DNA of 64,000 nt from Psychrobacter maritimus (GCF_904846345.1 NZ_CAJHAJ010000002.1:186001-250000); one strand, 5' to 3'; shown: positions 35,444-44,643, counted from the first letter of the stretch. Numbers and translations are program-made. Notes: generated by a model from the sequence alone, not told the origin.

Positions 35444-36451
35444 ATGACCGTAAAACCCACCACCAATCCTAATGCGGTTTCTGAGCATGTGCCGGTAACG
35501 GTGATTACGACTTGTTATGGACGCAATCGTCACCTGTATAATCTGCTCAGTAGCCTTGCGAATGGCAGCGTTAAGCCCGACGAAGTCATTATTGTCAATG
35601 ATGATGCTGACCCCAAACATCTGGCTGATTTTGCTTTAAACATTGTCAAGATTCCCACAACTGTAGATTTAGTGGACAGCGCAGACCATCAAACGTTAGA
35701 AAAATCGGACAAAACCGAATTTGATATCGGTCATAATCGCAATATTGGCGCCGCGCGTGCTACTCATGAGACGCTGATATTTCTGGACGTTGATTGCATC
35801 GTAGCGCCGAGCTTTATTGAACAACTAAGCGCAAAGTTAAACCAGTATCCAAACGCCCTACTTATGGGACAACCGCGCTATCTGACGCGACCTTTATCAA
35901 ACGAGGAAAGCTTAGAGTTGCAAAAGGGCGCGCTGACTAATGATTACTTGAATCGTTTGTCTGTTTATAATCCTTATCGTGATAACTTCGATGCGAAACA
36001 ATCGATTTCTACTGAGTCAGCACCGACAGCTATTAAAAAAACAAATGACTACGGCGCTTTTTGGAGTTTATGCTTTGCGATTAAACGTGAACAGTTTGAG
36101 CAAATAGGTGGTTTTGATACGCAGTACACCGGTTATGGCGCAGAAGATACCGACTTTGCGTTTACTGCCCGTCAGTTAGATATCGATTTTTATCTGACCG
36201 CCGACCTTATTTATCATCAGCAGCACGCTGTCTATCGCCCGCCTCTCAATCATTTAGAAAGTATTATCATCAATGCCAATCGTTTTTATCAAAAATGGCA
36301 ATGCTGGCCTATGGGCGGCTGGCTTGAGCAGTTCTCTGAAATGGGCTTAATTGATTGGACGAACGAGCAATCAAATTCAATTACGCTGTTACGACAACCT
36401 AGCAGTAAAGAGATAGAGCTGGCTTATTGTGCCGATGCCGCCTACGTTTAG
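35444..36451 (+). CDS. Family 2 glycosyltransferase with galactosyltransferase-like C-terminus
   Basis: A 335-residue GT-A enzyme: TVITTCYGRNRHLYNLLSSL, donor Asp in VIIVNDDADP, FLDVDCIVAPS as the DxD motif, and a C-terminal block GGFDTQYTGYGAEDTDFAFTARQL like the GT7/chondroitin-synthase type. It starts 71 bp after the previous gene. It completes the four-gene set; a hairpin at 36455-36477 and a MITE-like element follow. Confidence 0.85.
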   Translation: MTVKPTTNPNAVSEHVPVTVITTCYGRNRHLYNLLSSLANGSVKPDEVIIVNDDADPKHLADFALNIVKIPTTVDLVDSADHQTLEKSDKTEFDIGHNRNIGAARATHETLIFLDVDCIVAPSFIEQLSAKLNQYPNALLMGQPRYLTRPLSNEESLELQKGALTNDYLNRLSVYNPYRDNFDAKQSISTESAPTAIKKTNDYGAFWSLCFAIKREQFEQIGGFDTQYTGYGAEDTDFAFTARQLDIDFYLTADLIYHQQHAVYRPPLNHLESIIINANRFYQKWQCWPMGGWLEQFSEMGLIDWTNEQSNSITLLRQPSSKEIELAYCADAAYV

Positions 36452-36454
36452 AGG

Positions 36455-36477
36455 GCATTTGTTACAACAGCAAATGC
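36455..36477 (+). terminator. Hairpin after the glycosyltransferase cluster
   Basis: GCATTTG and CAAATGC form a 7-bp stem around a nine-base loop immediately after the stop codon. No U-run follows, so this is a weak terminator. Confidence 0.4.
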
Positions 36478-36500
36478 TCGAACAGATATATCCATACTTA

Positions 36501-36660
36501 GGGTGTGTTCTCATTTAAAAAATGGTGATAAAAATGAGATAAATTGCCGTCAAACAAGGAAAATAGCGCCGTTAATATCGGGATATTACCCAGCTATTTG
36601 ACGAAGTTTGGCCATTTTTAGCCCATTTAGATGTCTAGCGCTTGAATTGAGGACATGCCC
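36501..36660. mobile_element. MITE-like element with terminal inverted repeats
   Basis: A 160-bp segment begins GGGTGTGTTCTCATTT and its other end, read in reverse, begins GGGCATGTCCTCAATT; the two ends agree at 12 of 16 positions. It is flanked by TTA on the left and TAA on the right, consistent with a duplicated TA target. It contains no gene. The ends recall IS5-type elements, but I cannot name a parent. Its right edge supplies the C of the stop codon of the adjacent minus-strand gene. Confidence 0.65.
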
Positions 36661-37412
36661 TAATACTGGCGTATGATCTCCACCTCTGGCGGCGGCGAAC
36701 TCATTTCATGGCGCTCAAATTCCCAATTATGCCCTTGCCAAAAGTGCGCCGTTTTATCGTTGTCATTAAAACCTATCATTAATAATTGTAGCGGTAGCGG
36801 TGCTTTTTGCACTAGCTGCACATGCTCGCGCGCCGCTAGCAACAAGCGATACAACAAAAATCCTGACGAAGGGGCTGAAGAGTGAATATCTGTAAAGTAA
36901 GGATAGTCGTCAACGACCGGATGGCGCTCCGATAACACGCTATGATGCGCCGCATCTTGCAACAACACTTGCACTGCTGGTGGCAACGTCAGTATGCGAT
37001 CATCATCAATCGGGTCATCATCGGGACTTGGGTCATCACTGGGCAAAGGAAATTGATAAGGCTGATTGCTCAGTAAAATACCTAATGGTGCCGCTTTTGC
37101 CATGCGCTTCATCACCGCGACATTGTTGCTCCTCGGTGGCAAACCAAAATGCAGTTTACTATCCCCAATTTGGCGAAAAAACAACAATTTAGGCAGGCTA
37201 CTGGCTAGCGGATGGTTGGCAAAAAACTCAGCGTGGATGAAATGGTTAAATAATACCAAAACATCATCCGAACGTAATAACTGCTCAAGTTTATCAATAC
37301 TGATAGAAGGATTATTGGCGATAAAGACGATGCGTTTATTTTGCTTTAACGCGTTTTGGATGTTGAGTGGCAAGGCCGTAAATGCAGCGGCTTCTTTGCT
37401 TATTTTATTCAA
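36660..37412 (-). CDS. Unrecognised protein, possibly glycosyltransferase-related
   Basis: A 250-residue soluble protein. The start region RIVFIANNPSISIDKLEQLL followed by DDVLVLFNHF resembles a Rossmann-like strand-loop-helix seen in GT29/sialyltransferase-like proteins, but this is weak. A run of Asp/Pro (SDDPSPDDDPIDDD) splits the sequence near residue 135. No catalytic motif can be named. The stop codon TAG is formed at the junction with the MITE-like element, so the original C-terminus may have been longer. The ATG at 37412 lacks a clear ribosome site within view. Confidence 0.65.
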   Translation of the reverse strand: MNKISKEAAAFTALPLNIQNALKQNKRIVFIANNPSISIDKLEQLLRSDDVLVLFNHFIHAEFFANHPLASSLPKLLFFRQIGDSKLHFGLPPRSNNVAVMKRMAKAAPLGILLSNQPYQFPLPSDDPSPDDDPIDDDRILTLPPAVQVLLQDAAHHSVLSERHPVVDDYPYFTDIHSSAPSSGFLLYRLLLAAREHVQLVQKAPLPLQLLMIGFNDNDKTAHFWQGHNWEFERHEMSSPPPEVEIIRQY

Positions 37413-37647
37413 ATTATCCTCATAATTATGGGCGGTTGATTATGATGTTAATAGCTTGTTATTGAACCAAATTTTCAAAAATTCAAGTCTGTATAAATGA
37501 GTTACTTTCCTCCTTAATATACCTTACTTTTTCATAGATAAAAGCCTATCTAACAATAATATTTATTCGCCTGCCTTGGATGCTGCTCTACGATTCACCC
37601 TATAAAACCATTAACCACCCTTCTATATAAAAAACACCTATCATTAA

Positions 37648-38064
37648 AATATCAAATCAACTTTATCGACCTTTAATAAAGGCGCGCAGCTGTTTACCCA
37701 AGTGGGCTGTGCAAGCTGTCATACGCCAAAACAAAAAACGGGCGCTAGTGTGCGCTTTCCGCTACTCGCCCAGCAAACCATTTATCCTTATACCGACTTA
37801 TTGCTGCATGATATGGGCAGAGGCTTAGATGACGGCGTCAAGGAAAAAAATGCCGAAAGCTATGAGTGGCGTACACCGCCATTGTGGGGTATTGGTATTG
37901 TGGCGCGTGACCCAGAAGCACGGTTTTTGCATGATGGTCGCGCCAGCAGTTTGACAGAAGCGATACTTTGGCATGACGGTGAAGCAGAAAGCGCCAAGAC
38001 ACGCTTTAGGCAATTACCTGCCACACAACAACAAACCCTGCTAAGCTTTTTAAACAGCATTTAA
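37648..38064 (+). pseudogene. C-terminal remnant of a DUF1111 di-heme oxidoreductase
   Basis: The open frame from 37648 encodes a heme-binding CASCH followed by TIYPYTDLLLHDMGRGLDDG, EWRTPPLWGIG and RFLHDGRASSLTEAILWHDGEAESA, the end of the di-heme (DUF1111, imelysin-associated) oxidoreductase family. The family is normally 400-500 residues with a signal peptide and a second heme; here only about 125 residues remain and there is no start codon with a ribosome site (only GTG at 37702). The upstream 230 bp is AT-rich noncoding DNA. It is therefore a 5'-deleted pseudogene ending in a terminator. Confidence 0.8.
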
Positions 38065-38087
38065 TTGTAATGATAACAAGGTAAAAT

Positions 38088-38120
38088 AAAAAAGACCGCT
38101 CAATTGAGTGGTCTTTTTTA
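38088..38120. terminator. Bidirectional terminator
   Basis: AAAAAAGACC-G-CTCAATTGAG-T-GGTCTTTTTT forms a long stem with a single mismatch, with A-runs and T-runs on both sides. It serves the pseudogene and the bestrophin gene from opposite directions. Confidence 0.85.
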
Positions 38121-38209
38121 TGCAGTATATTTTTTGGCAACCGATATTCTACTGCCGCAGACGCTATTTATAACAGAGCGATTTTTGCAAATTACCTATT
38201 ATAAATCAC

Positions 38210-39154
38210 TTATTGTAAATAGCCATTTTTAGCGGTGATATTCGGCGGCAACTCGGTTTCGCCCAAAGCTTCTAGCAAATTAATCTCGATAGTACGAGAT
38301 AAGGCCGTCAGCGGTAATTGGTTGGCCGCCAATCCAAAAGGCTCTTCCAACTCTTCACTTAGCGCATCCAAACCAAAAAAGGTATAAGCAATAACGCCGC
38401 AAATCAAGGGCGTCACCCAGCCTAAAGAAGAAACCAGACCAAAAGGCAACATAAAGCAATATAGATACGTCGTGCGATGCACCAGTAACGTATAAGCAAA
38501 CGGCAATGGCGTGCTATGAATACGCTCACAAGCGGACAAAACCACCGTCATCGAATTTAGGCGCTCATCCATATTTTGTATCATATGCTCTGAGGTCAAG
38601 CGCTGCCGCCGACAATAGCCAAGCTCCTTACCTAGCAAACGCAGTAGATAATCTGGTAAATTTTGCGCTTGCTGCATACTGGCATGATAGATAGGTTCTA
38701 CAAAACGCCCAACATCTTGCCAAGGCGAGCTGTCACGCAGTCGATGACGTAAGGCATGGGTAAAAGCAATGCTTAAATACACCAATCGGCGCTGGCTATC
38801 TCGCCCCTCCTCACTTTCTCGCCCCTCTTCGCTGCTTTCATCTATATAAGACAGCACTTGACGGGTAAAGCTGCGCGTATCATAGACCAATTGACCCCAT
38901 AGCCCACGAGCTTCCCACCAGCGCTGATAACTGGCATTGTTACGAAAACCTAAAAACAGCGATAAGGCTATCCCAAGTAAGGTAAACGGCGCGACGCTGT
39001 AAGAAGAAAACGAGCTGGGAAACCCATGCTGAATATTGGTGATAAAGGCACTAATCAAACTAATGAGCAAAATCTGCGGATAGACCTTTGGCAGGATGGA
39101 GCCACGCAAGGTAAAAAGCAGTTTGATGGCGCTTGGCTTTTGCTTGACGATCAT
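38210..39154 (-). CDS. Bestrophin-family (RFP-TM) channel protein
   Basis: A 314-residue integral membrane protein with the bestrophin/UPF0187 pattern: an N-terminal helix pair, the block LLGIALSLFLGFRNNASYQRWWEARGLWGQLVYDTRSFTRQVL, and a late pair FMLPFGLVSSLGWVTPLICGVIAYTFFGLDALSEELEEPFG. Bacterial members form pentameric ion channels (cation-selective in the studied Klebsiella protein). It contains a small direct repeat, EEGRESEEGRDS, in the cytoplasmic loop. Single gene. Confidence 0.88.
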   Translation of the reverse strand: MIVKQKPSAIKLLFTLRGSILPKVYPQILLISLISAFITNIQHGFPSSFSSYSVAPFTLLGIALSLFLGFRNNASYQRWWEARGLWGQLVYDTRSFTRQVLSYIDESSEEGRESEEGRDSQRRLVYLSIAFTHALRHRLRDSSPWQDVGRFVEPIYHASMQQAQNLPDYLLRLLGKELGYCRRQRLTSEHMIQNMDERLNSMTVVLSACERIHSTPLPFAYTLLVHRTTYLYCFMLPFGLVSSLGWVTPLICGVIAYTFFGLDALSEELEEPFGLAANQLPLTALSRTIEINLLEALGETELPPNITAKNGYLQ

Positions 39155-39452
39155 TTTAACGTCCTAACGAATGGTGCTTATAGAAAATAACTATCGTTTT
39201 TGCAGGACGAAATGATAACAGACTAAGTAGGTATGAACAGCAAAAACACCTATTAATCCTGTTTTAATTGGCTAGTAGTTCTTATCGCCCATTTATTCAA
39301 TAAATTTCTGCAAAATCATCGGTTGTTATAATGATGTAAGGATAGCAGGCGCAGGGATACACAGCAGATGTTATCGCTTAAAAATTCGATTATAGTAGAT
39401 AGGTCTATCACTTATTAATAAATTGAAGTTAAATAAATCGAGGGAATACACC

Positions 39453-40154
39453 ATGAAAAAATTAGGATTACTTGTCGCTGTATCGGTAGGCTTAAGCGCT
39501 TGTGCGGGTGGTATGAACGGTGGCACCACACCGGGCAATTCAAACAACATCGTCACTCAATATCCAGTTGAAGCGGCCATGCTCAATATTTATACCAAAG
39601 CCCGTAGCCAGAGCTTAGTGGCGACCGTCGGCAATCAAACGGCCTCTGCGGATATCAAAGTTACGCCCAAAGGCAGTATGGTCTTTAATAATAAACAAGT
39701 ACAAGGCGCTGAAGTAAATACCATTAACAAAGTAAATAATCAAGTCACTGATCAATCGGTCGCCATTAATTACTTTACCCTTAATCCATTGGTATTCCAT
39801 GGTTTCACTGATAGCTCAGGTAAGTATTCACTGTCGAATCAGACCACAACCATTCCCAAAATGGCAACGGTTGGCTCATCAAGCAAATTGATTACTGAAG
39901 ACGTTTACGCTGATAGAAGTATGCGTAAAAAAATAGGCACTTATAATCAAGATTGGTCTTTGACTAGAGACAGCAATAATACCGCGTGGTTTTGTATAGA
40001 AACCTCAAGCAATCTGCTGCTCAATAACGATCCTAATGGCAGCTCGTCAGAATGCTATAAAATCAATGCGCGCGGCGATATCTTAGACAGTAAAGTAACC
40101 ATCAGCCAACCATCTTCTAATGGCGCTAAAACAATTACCTTTACCAGTCGATAG
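39453..40154 (+). CDS. Lipoprotein, unknown function
   Basis: About 233 residues. The ATG at 39453 follows GAGGGAA; the signal MKKLGLLVAVSVGLSAC ends in lipobox LSAC, followed by a glycine-rich AGGMNGGTTPG. The mature part is Asn/Thr/Ser-rich and probably beta-rich, with two cysteines (WFCIETSS and SSECYKIN) that may pair. No domain is recognised. A terminator follows 50 bp later, so it is monocistronic. Confidence 0.75.
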   Translation: MKKLGLLVAVSVGLSACAGGMNGGTTPGNSNNIVTQYPVEAAMLNIYTKARSQSLVATVGNQTASADIKVTPKGSMVFNNKQVQGAEVNTINKVNNQVTDQSVAINYFTLNPLVFHGFTDSSGKYSLSNQTTTIPKMATVGSSSKLITEDVYADRSMRKKIGTYNQDWSLTRDSNNTAWFCIETSSNLLLNNDPNGSSSECYKINARGDILDSKVTISQPSSNGAKTITFTSR

Positions 40155-40203
40155 TTATCATACTATCTCTAAAGAGCTATAGTTTTAATAAAACTGAAAT
40201 ACA

Positions 40204-40234
40204 AAGAGCTGCAAACAATTTGCAGCTCTTTTTT
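40204..40234 (+). terminator. Rho-independent terminator
   Basis: AAGAGCTGCAAA (40204-40215) pairs with TTTGCAGCTCTT (40219-40230) around a three-base loop and is followed by Ts. Confidence 0.85.
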
Positions 40235-40304
40235 AGTAACTTATTCAAATCAAACACTTGAACATTTAAAACTTGCCCGTCAAAAGCTTGAGTAATTTAA
40301 GTAT

Positions 40305-40613
40305 TTACTGCACGCCATCTGCTGGGGTTTGATCCAAATTTGCATTACTCTCGTTGACAGTCACAGTGTCATCGCCTTTCTGCTCACCATCATTACCCGA
40401 CATTCCATCTGCGGTCATACCCGTTTCGACAACTTCAGTACCTTCTTCACTCGCCTCGTCGACAGCCACATCATCTGTCACTTCGGTCGAATCTGCCGCC
40501 ACATCTTCTCTCTCATTACTACAAGCCGTAACGCCGACAATACTGGCAAACAATGCGATCCATAACGCCTGCCGCGCTTTGGTTAATCCTACATTTGCTG
40601 TTATTTTATTCAT
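40305..40613 (-). CDS. Small acidic lipoprotein
   Basis: A 102-residue protein preceded by AAGGAG. A long signal (to about residue 31) ends in a lipobox VTAC, then SNEREDVAADSTEVTDDVAV and further Asp/Glu-rich, low-complexity sequence to the end. Function unknown; such acidic lipoproteins are common in Psychrobacter and Acinetobacter. Single gene. Confidence 0.7.
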   Translation of the reverse strand: MNKITANVGLTKARQALWIALFASIVGVTACSNEREDVAADSTEVTDDVAVDEASEEGTEVVETGMTADGMSGNDGEQKGDDTVTVNESNANLDQTPADGVQ

Positions 40614-40971
40614 CTTAATCTCCTTGATAGCTCTCTAAATACTAAACGCTTAATGAGGTTTTTTGTGCTAAAAAACCTTTATGAAATATCAATAGTCTAA
40701 AATAAGCACGATTAAGACGACCTTATGCCATAAACTTGACAGTAAATAGAAGCTTCTTGTGTGTTTTTATTAACTATTTATTAAGATAAATAAAATACTA
40801 AGCCTGTACAGATTGCGCTCTGTCCTCAGACCGCTCTCAGATAAACGCATTAAATGACGGACTTTTAGCAATATTTAATACATACTAAGCCCGTAATTTA
40901 GTACAAATAATTTTGATAAATGCCCGTATGATTTATTGTTTCTTTATTCCAACCTTGAGCGAGTCTTTACA
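40614..40971. other. Divergent intergenic region
   Basis: About 360 bp between the acidic lipoprotein and the DedA gene, with promoters presumably in both directions. I see no hairpin, repeat or operator that I can name. Confidence 0.5.
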
Positions 40972-41628
40972 ATGGATCAAATGAGTGCATGGGTACTCGG
41001 TATCATGGCAAAATTCGGTTACTTTGGCATTATTTTTGCCATGTTTGCTGAAAATATCTTTCCACCTATCCCTTCTGAGGTCATCATGCCAGCCGCTGGT
41101 TTTGCCGCTGCCAAAGGCGATTTAAGCATTATTTTGGTGATATTGGCCGGTACGCTTGGGGCGGTGCTGGGTGCGCTGCCTTTATACTATGTGGGTCGCG
41201 TATTTGATGAGCCGCGTTTGGTCGCATTTACGGAAAAGTATGGTAAATATCTGTTTGTAAAGCCTGCTGATATCACCGCGGCAAATGCATGGTTTGATAA
41301 ACATGGCAAGATGGCAGTGTTTTTTGGACGTATGGTGCCGGGGGTGCGCTCGCTGATTTCTATCCCAGCTGGCATGAATAGAATGGCGCTATTGCCCTTT
41401 TTGGCATTGACGGCTTTAGGGGCTAGTATTTGGACAGCGATATTGGCTTTAGCGGGCTATTACTTAGGTCAAAACTATGACGCCGTCGCCGGCATGTTAG
41501 CACCTTACTCCAAAGCAATCGGCATACTGATAGTGGTCGCTGTGATTGGTTTACTTATTAAACGCCGTTTATCCAGTCAAGAAAGTACGAATGATAAAAA
41601 CAGTAGTAGTAATAGTAATGAGCGTTAA
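40972..41628 (+). CDS. DedA-family membrane protein
   Basis: About 218 residues starting at the ATG at 40972 (MDQMSAWVLGIMAKFG); an upstream TTG adds only unconserved residues. The DedA/VTT hallmarks are FAENIFPPIPSEVIMPAAGFAA and FFGRMVPGVRSLISIPAGMNRM, with re-entrant helices and charged residues needed for lipid-carrier flipping. DedA members recycle undecaprenyl phosphate or scramble phospholipids and support membrane potential and polymyxin tolerance. The tail is Ser/Asn-rich. Single gene. Confidence 0.9.
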   Translation: MDQMSAWVLGIMAKFGYFGIIFAMFAENIFPPIPSEVIMPAAGFAAAKGDLSIILVILAGTLGAVLGALPLYYVGRVFDEPRLVAFTEKYGKYLFVKPADITAANAWFDKHGKMAVFFGRMVPGVRSLISIPAGMNRMALLPFLALTALGASIWTAILALAGYYLGQNYDAVAGMLAPYSKAIGILIVVAVIGLLIKRRLSSQESTNDKNSSSNSNER

Positions 41629-41812
41629 AAAAGCTTTTCTTACTGTCGAACCGGTAATTACGCTTGATTAAGAGGTTAAAAACTCTCAACGTTTAGACTA
41701 TTCAGAACATTACTTTCTAGTGCACTAAATTGTAAAAATACCTAGCTAAATTCATAACTCGCCAGTACAAAAAGCGTGAATAAATCTTACTGGAATAATT
41801 CGCTTATTCTAT

Positions 41813-41835
41813 AACATTCATTTAAAATGAATCTT
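41813..41835. promoter_or_regulatory. Putative NsrR operator upstream of nirK
   Basis: Two 11-base arms around a central A, AACATTCATTT and AAATGAATCTT, reproduce the NsrR consensus (AAGATGYATTT, inverted, one-base spacer). The surrounding bases extend the palindrome (TTCTATAA 41807-41814 and TTATAGAA 41834-41841). NsrR is an iron-sulfur NO sensor that represses nitrite reductase in Neisseria. It sits 166 bp before the nirK start. Confidence 0.7.
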
Positions 41836-42001
41836 ATAGAAGCCAATTTAGAAGCTCGCAACTTTTATAATGTTGTTATTTAATTTTTTTGTTTTGATAG
41901 TGATATTTGCTTTTCATCACAATTAACATTGGGATGATTAGAAGAAATAAAAATCGAGCTTTGTTAAATGAGCCACTTATTTTTAATTTTTGGAGAGTCT
42001 T

Positions 42002-43531
42002 ATGCGCCTTTTTAATTCAACATCTTCTGAGCATCAATCACTTACCTACTCTAAGCTTGCCCTAGCATGTCTACTCGCTCTTGGCACAGCAGGGATGGTT
42101 GGTTGTGATAAATCAACCCCTGATGATGATGCTACTGCAACCACAACAGAGACTACTCAAGCCAAAAAGGATAGCAAGGCGCCAAATACTAAAAATGGTG
42201 AGTTACCAGTGATTGACGCTATTATCACCCATGCGCCTGATGTGCCTCCACCCATCGATCGTGACTATCCAGCAAAAGTCATCGTAAAAATGGAAACTGT
42301 GGAAAAAACCATGCGCTTAGCGGATGGCGTTGAGTATAATTTCTGGACGTTTGGCGGTCAGGTACCAGGACAGTTTATTCGCGTGCGTCAAGGTGATGAA
42401 ATTGAGTTTCATTTGTCAAATCATCCTGACTCTAAAATGCCGCACAATATTGATTTACACGCCGTGACTGGTCCAGGGGGCGGTGCCGCCTCTTCCTTTA
42501 CTTCACCTGGTTATACCTCTGAGTTTAACTTTAAAGCCTTAAAACCCGGCTTATACGTTTATCATTGTGCGGTAGCGCCCGTCGGAATGCACATCGCAAA
42601 CGGTATGTACGGTCTGATTTTGGTTGAGCCAGAAGAAGGCTTACCAAAAGTTGATCGTGAATTCTACGTGATGCAAGGCGATTTCTACACCAAAGGTAAC
42701 TATGGTGATAAAGGGTTACAACCTTTTGATATGGAAAAAGCGGTGAAGGAACAAGCTGACTACGTGTTATTTAACGGTTCAGTAGGTGCGCTAACAGGTG
42801 AAAACGCGCTTAAAGCGAAAGTTGGTGAAACGGTTCGTCTGTTTGTCGGTAACGGTGGTCCTAACTTGGTTTCATCCTTCCACGTCATCGGTGAGATTTT
42901 TGATAAGGTAAATATGGAAGGCGGTAGCGCTGAGAACCATAATGTTCAAACCACGCTTATCCCCGCAGGTGGCGCGGCTATTACCGAATTCAAGGTAGAT
43001 GTACCAGGTGAACTTGTGATGGTTGACCACTCTATTTTCCGAGCATTTAACAAAGGGGCACTTGGTATCATCGATGTCGAAGGTCCTGAAAATGCAAAAA
43101 TCTACTCTGGAAAAGTACGTGAAGAGGTCTATTTACCTGAAGGCTCAGCGGCGCAAAGCATTGGCAAAACCAATGCACCGGCTCCCGTAGTGACCGCTAC
43201 CAACAAGCAAGAAAGAATTAAAATGGGTGAATCTGTTTATGCCAGTAACTGTGCGGCCTGTCACCAATTAAATGGTGCTGGTATACCAAAAGCATTCCCA
43301 CCCTTGGCCAAATCAGACTACCTCAACCAAGACCCCAAACGTGCTATCAATGCTATTTTGCATGGCTTGACAGGCAAAATCACCGTCAACGGTGAAGAGT
43401 ACAACAGTGTCATGCCAGCGGTCGCCTTAGATGATGAAAAAGTCGCTAACGTCGTCACTTATATCATCAATAGTTGGGGCAATAAAGGTGGTGAAGTCAC
43501 CCCAGCAGATGTCAAAGCCGCTCGTAAATAA
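42002..43531 (+). CDS. nirK: Copper nitrite reductase (AniA-type) with fused cytochrome c
   Basis: A 509-residue lipoprotein starting at the ATG after TTTTGGAGAG. The signal ends at VGC (about residue 34) and is followed by an Asp/Thr linker. Two cupredoxin domains hold the type 1 and type 2 copper ligands: PHNIDLHAV (about residues 145-153), [19 protein letters not shown] and [10 protein letters not shown]. After about residue 395 a class I cytochrome c domain begins, with NCAACHQ at about 415-421 and a Met ligand in [10 protein letters not shown]. It reduces nitrite to NO at the outer membrane; the fused heme domain receives electrons directly. nirV and a copper chaperone gene follow. Confidence 0.95.
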   Translation: MRLFNSTSSEHQSLTYSKLALACLLALGTAGMVGCDKSTPDDDATATTTETTQAKKDSKAPNTKNGELPVIDAIITHAPDVPPPIDRDYPAKVIVKMETVEKTMRLADGVEYNFWTFGGQVPGQFIRVRQGDEIEFHLSNHPDSKMPHNIDLHAVTGPGGGAASSFTSPGYTSEFNFKALKPGLYVYHCAVAPVGMHIANGMYGLILVEPEEGLPKVDREFYVMQGDFYTKGNYGDKGLQPFDMEKAVKEQADYVLFNGSVGALTGENALKAKVGETVRLFVGNGGPNLVSSFHVIGEIFDKVNMEGGSAENHNVQTTLIPAGGAAITEFKVDVPGELVMVDHSIFRAFNKGALGIIDVEGPENAKIYSGKVREEVYLPEGSAAQSIGKTNAPAPVVTATNKQERIKMGESVYASNCAACHQLNGAGIPKAFPPLAKSDYLNQDPKRAINAILHGLTGKITVNGEEYNSVMPAVALDDEKVANVVTYIINSWGNKGGEVTPADVKAARK

Positions 43532-43556
43532 CCAAATATTCTATCGTTACATCAAA

Positions 43557-43680
43557 ACGGTGTCTGACTCAATCAGAGTTTGGCACCGTCACTATAAATA
43601 AAGCTTTAAAAACAGAAAGCTTTGATAGTGGTTTATTGACTAAATGGCTCATTAACTAAATGACTAAATGGCTAAATGAA
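43557..43680 (+). repeat. Hairpin and ACTAAATGG repeats after nirK
   Basis: ACGGTG (43557-43562) and CACCGT (43584-43589), with an inner CTGACT/AGAGT region, form an imperfect hairpin without a U-run. At about 43638-43680, short direct repeats of the type ACTAAATG(G) follow four times. The hairpin may mark the 3' end of the nirK message. Confidence 0.45.
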
Positions 43681-43740
43681 TAACGGCTTGATTGACTGCT
43701 ATACGCCCCGCCCTTTTTTGGGACTACTAGGAGATTAGTT

Positions 43741-44643
43741 ATGTTATGGACTCACATCACTAACACTCACAAAAGCAACACTCGCAGCATTAAAATTTAC
43801 AAAAACAAAACTTTAAAAATTAACACCCAAAAGATTCTGAATACGACTGCTCGCCCGCTAGCACTGTTATTGGTCGTTAGCGTACTGACCGTAACAACAG
43901 ACTTTGGGTTTATGAGCACACAAGCGCAAGCAAAAGAGCTGACCATTCAGCCCGGTACTTATCGTCCGTTATATTTGAGTAAAAATTCACCGTTAGTGGC
44001 AGTCGATACATTCAAAATTGATGAGTTACCAGTTACTAACATACAGTTTTATCAGTTTTTAAAAGAAAACCCAAAGTTTCGCCAACGGGCGATTGCGCCT
44101 ATTTTTGCCGATGCCGGTTATTTAAAACACTGGATTAATACCAAAGATATCTCTGTGCCTAAAAAGGCTGATTTTCGTCAGCCTGTGGTCAATGTGTCAT
44201 GGTATGCCGCCAATCAATATTGCCGCGCTCAAAACAAGCGCTTGCCAACCGTTGAACAGTGGGAATATGTCGCACAGGCTTCTACGACCAATAAAAACGG
44301 TAGCTTGGAGACCCGCTACAACCAACGCATCCTTGATTGGTATAGCAAATCATCTGGTAGCAAAGACCAACTTGCTGATGTCGGACAAAGCCCTGTTAAC
44401 TATTGGGGCGTAAAAGACATGCACGGTTTGATTTGGGAATGGACAGAGAATTTTAACAATAGCTTAGTCACTGGCGAATCACGTTCAGACAGCAACCTGA
44501 ACCAACAGATGTTTTGCGGCTCGGGCGCAGCAGGTGCGGTCGACCCAAGTGATTATGCGGCATTTATGCGTTATGGTTTTCGCTCAAGCTTAGAAGCCAA
44601 ATACACGGTTAGCAGTCTTGGTTTTCGTTGCGCTAGTAATTAA
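43741..44643 (+). CDS. nirV: NirV-like formylglycine-generating-enzyme-family protein
   Basis: A 300-residue exported protein: a long N-region, a hydrophobic signal near residues 42-60 and a cleavage site after TQAQA. The rest is a SUMF1/FGE-type fold with DTFKIDELPVTNIQFYQFLKEN, PVVNVSWYAANQYCRAQNKRLPTVEQWEY and the end block GAVDPSDYAAFMRYGFRSSLEAKYT with LGFRCA. NirV is encoded beside nirK in denitrifiers, though its job is not settled (accessory to Nir maturation is assumed). It follows nirK after 210 bp. The ribosome site AGGAG lies close to the ATG. Confidence 0.85.
   Translation: MLWTHITNTHKSNTRSIKIYKNKTLKINTQKILNTTARPLALLLVVSVLTVTTDFGFMSTQAQAKELTIQPGTYRPLYLSKNSPLVAVDTFKIDELPVTNIQFYQFLKENPKFRQRAIAPIFADAGYLKHWINTKDISVPKKADFRQPVVNVSWYAANQYCRAQNKRLPTVEQWEYVAQASTTNKNGSLETRYNQRILDWYSKSSGSKDQLADVGQSPVNYWGVKDMHGLIWEWTENFNNSLVTGESRSDSNLNQQMFCGSGAAGAVDPSDYAAFMRYGFRSSLEAKYTVSSLGFRCASN

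Noticed and set aside
37702..38064. Heme protein read as an intact small cytochrome c gene from the GTG
   Set aside because: The sequence aligns with the end of the much longer DUF1111 family, has no signal peptide and no ribosome site, so it is called a pseudogene.
41894..41907. TTGAT-N4-ATATT as an FNR site before nirK
   Set aside because: Only one half matches the FNR consensus.
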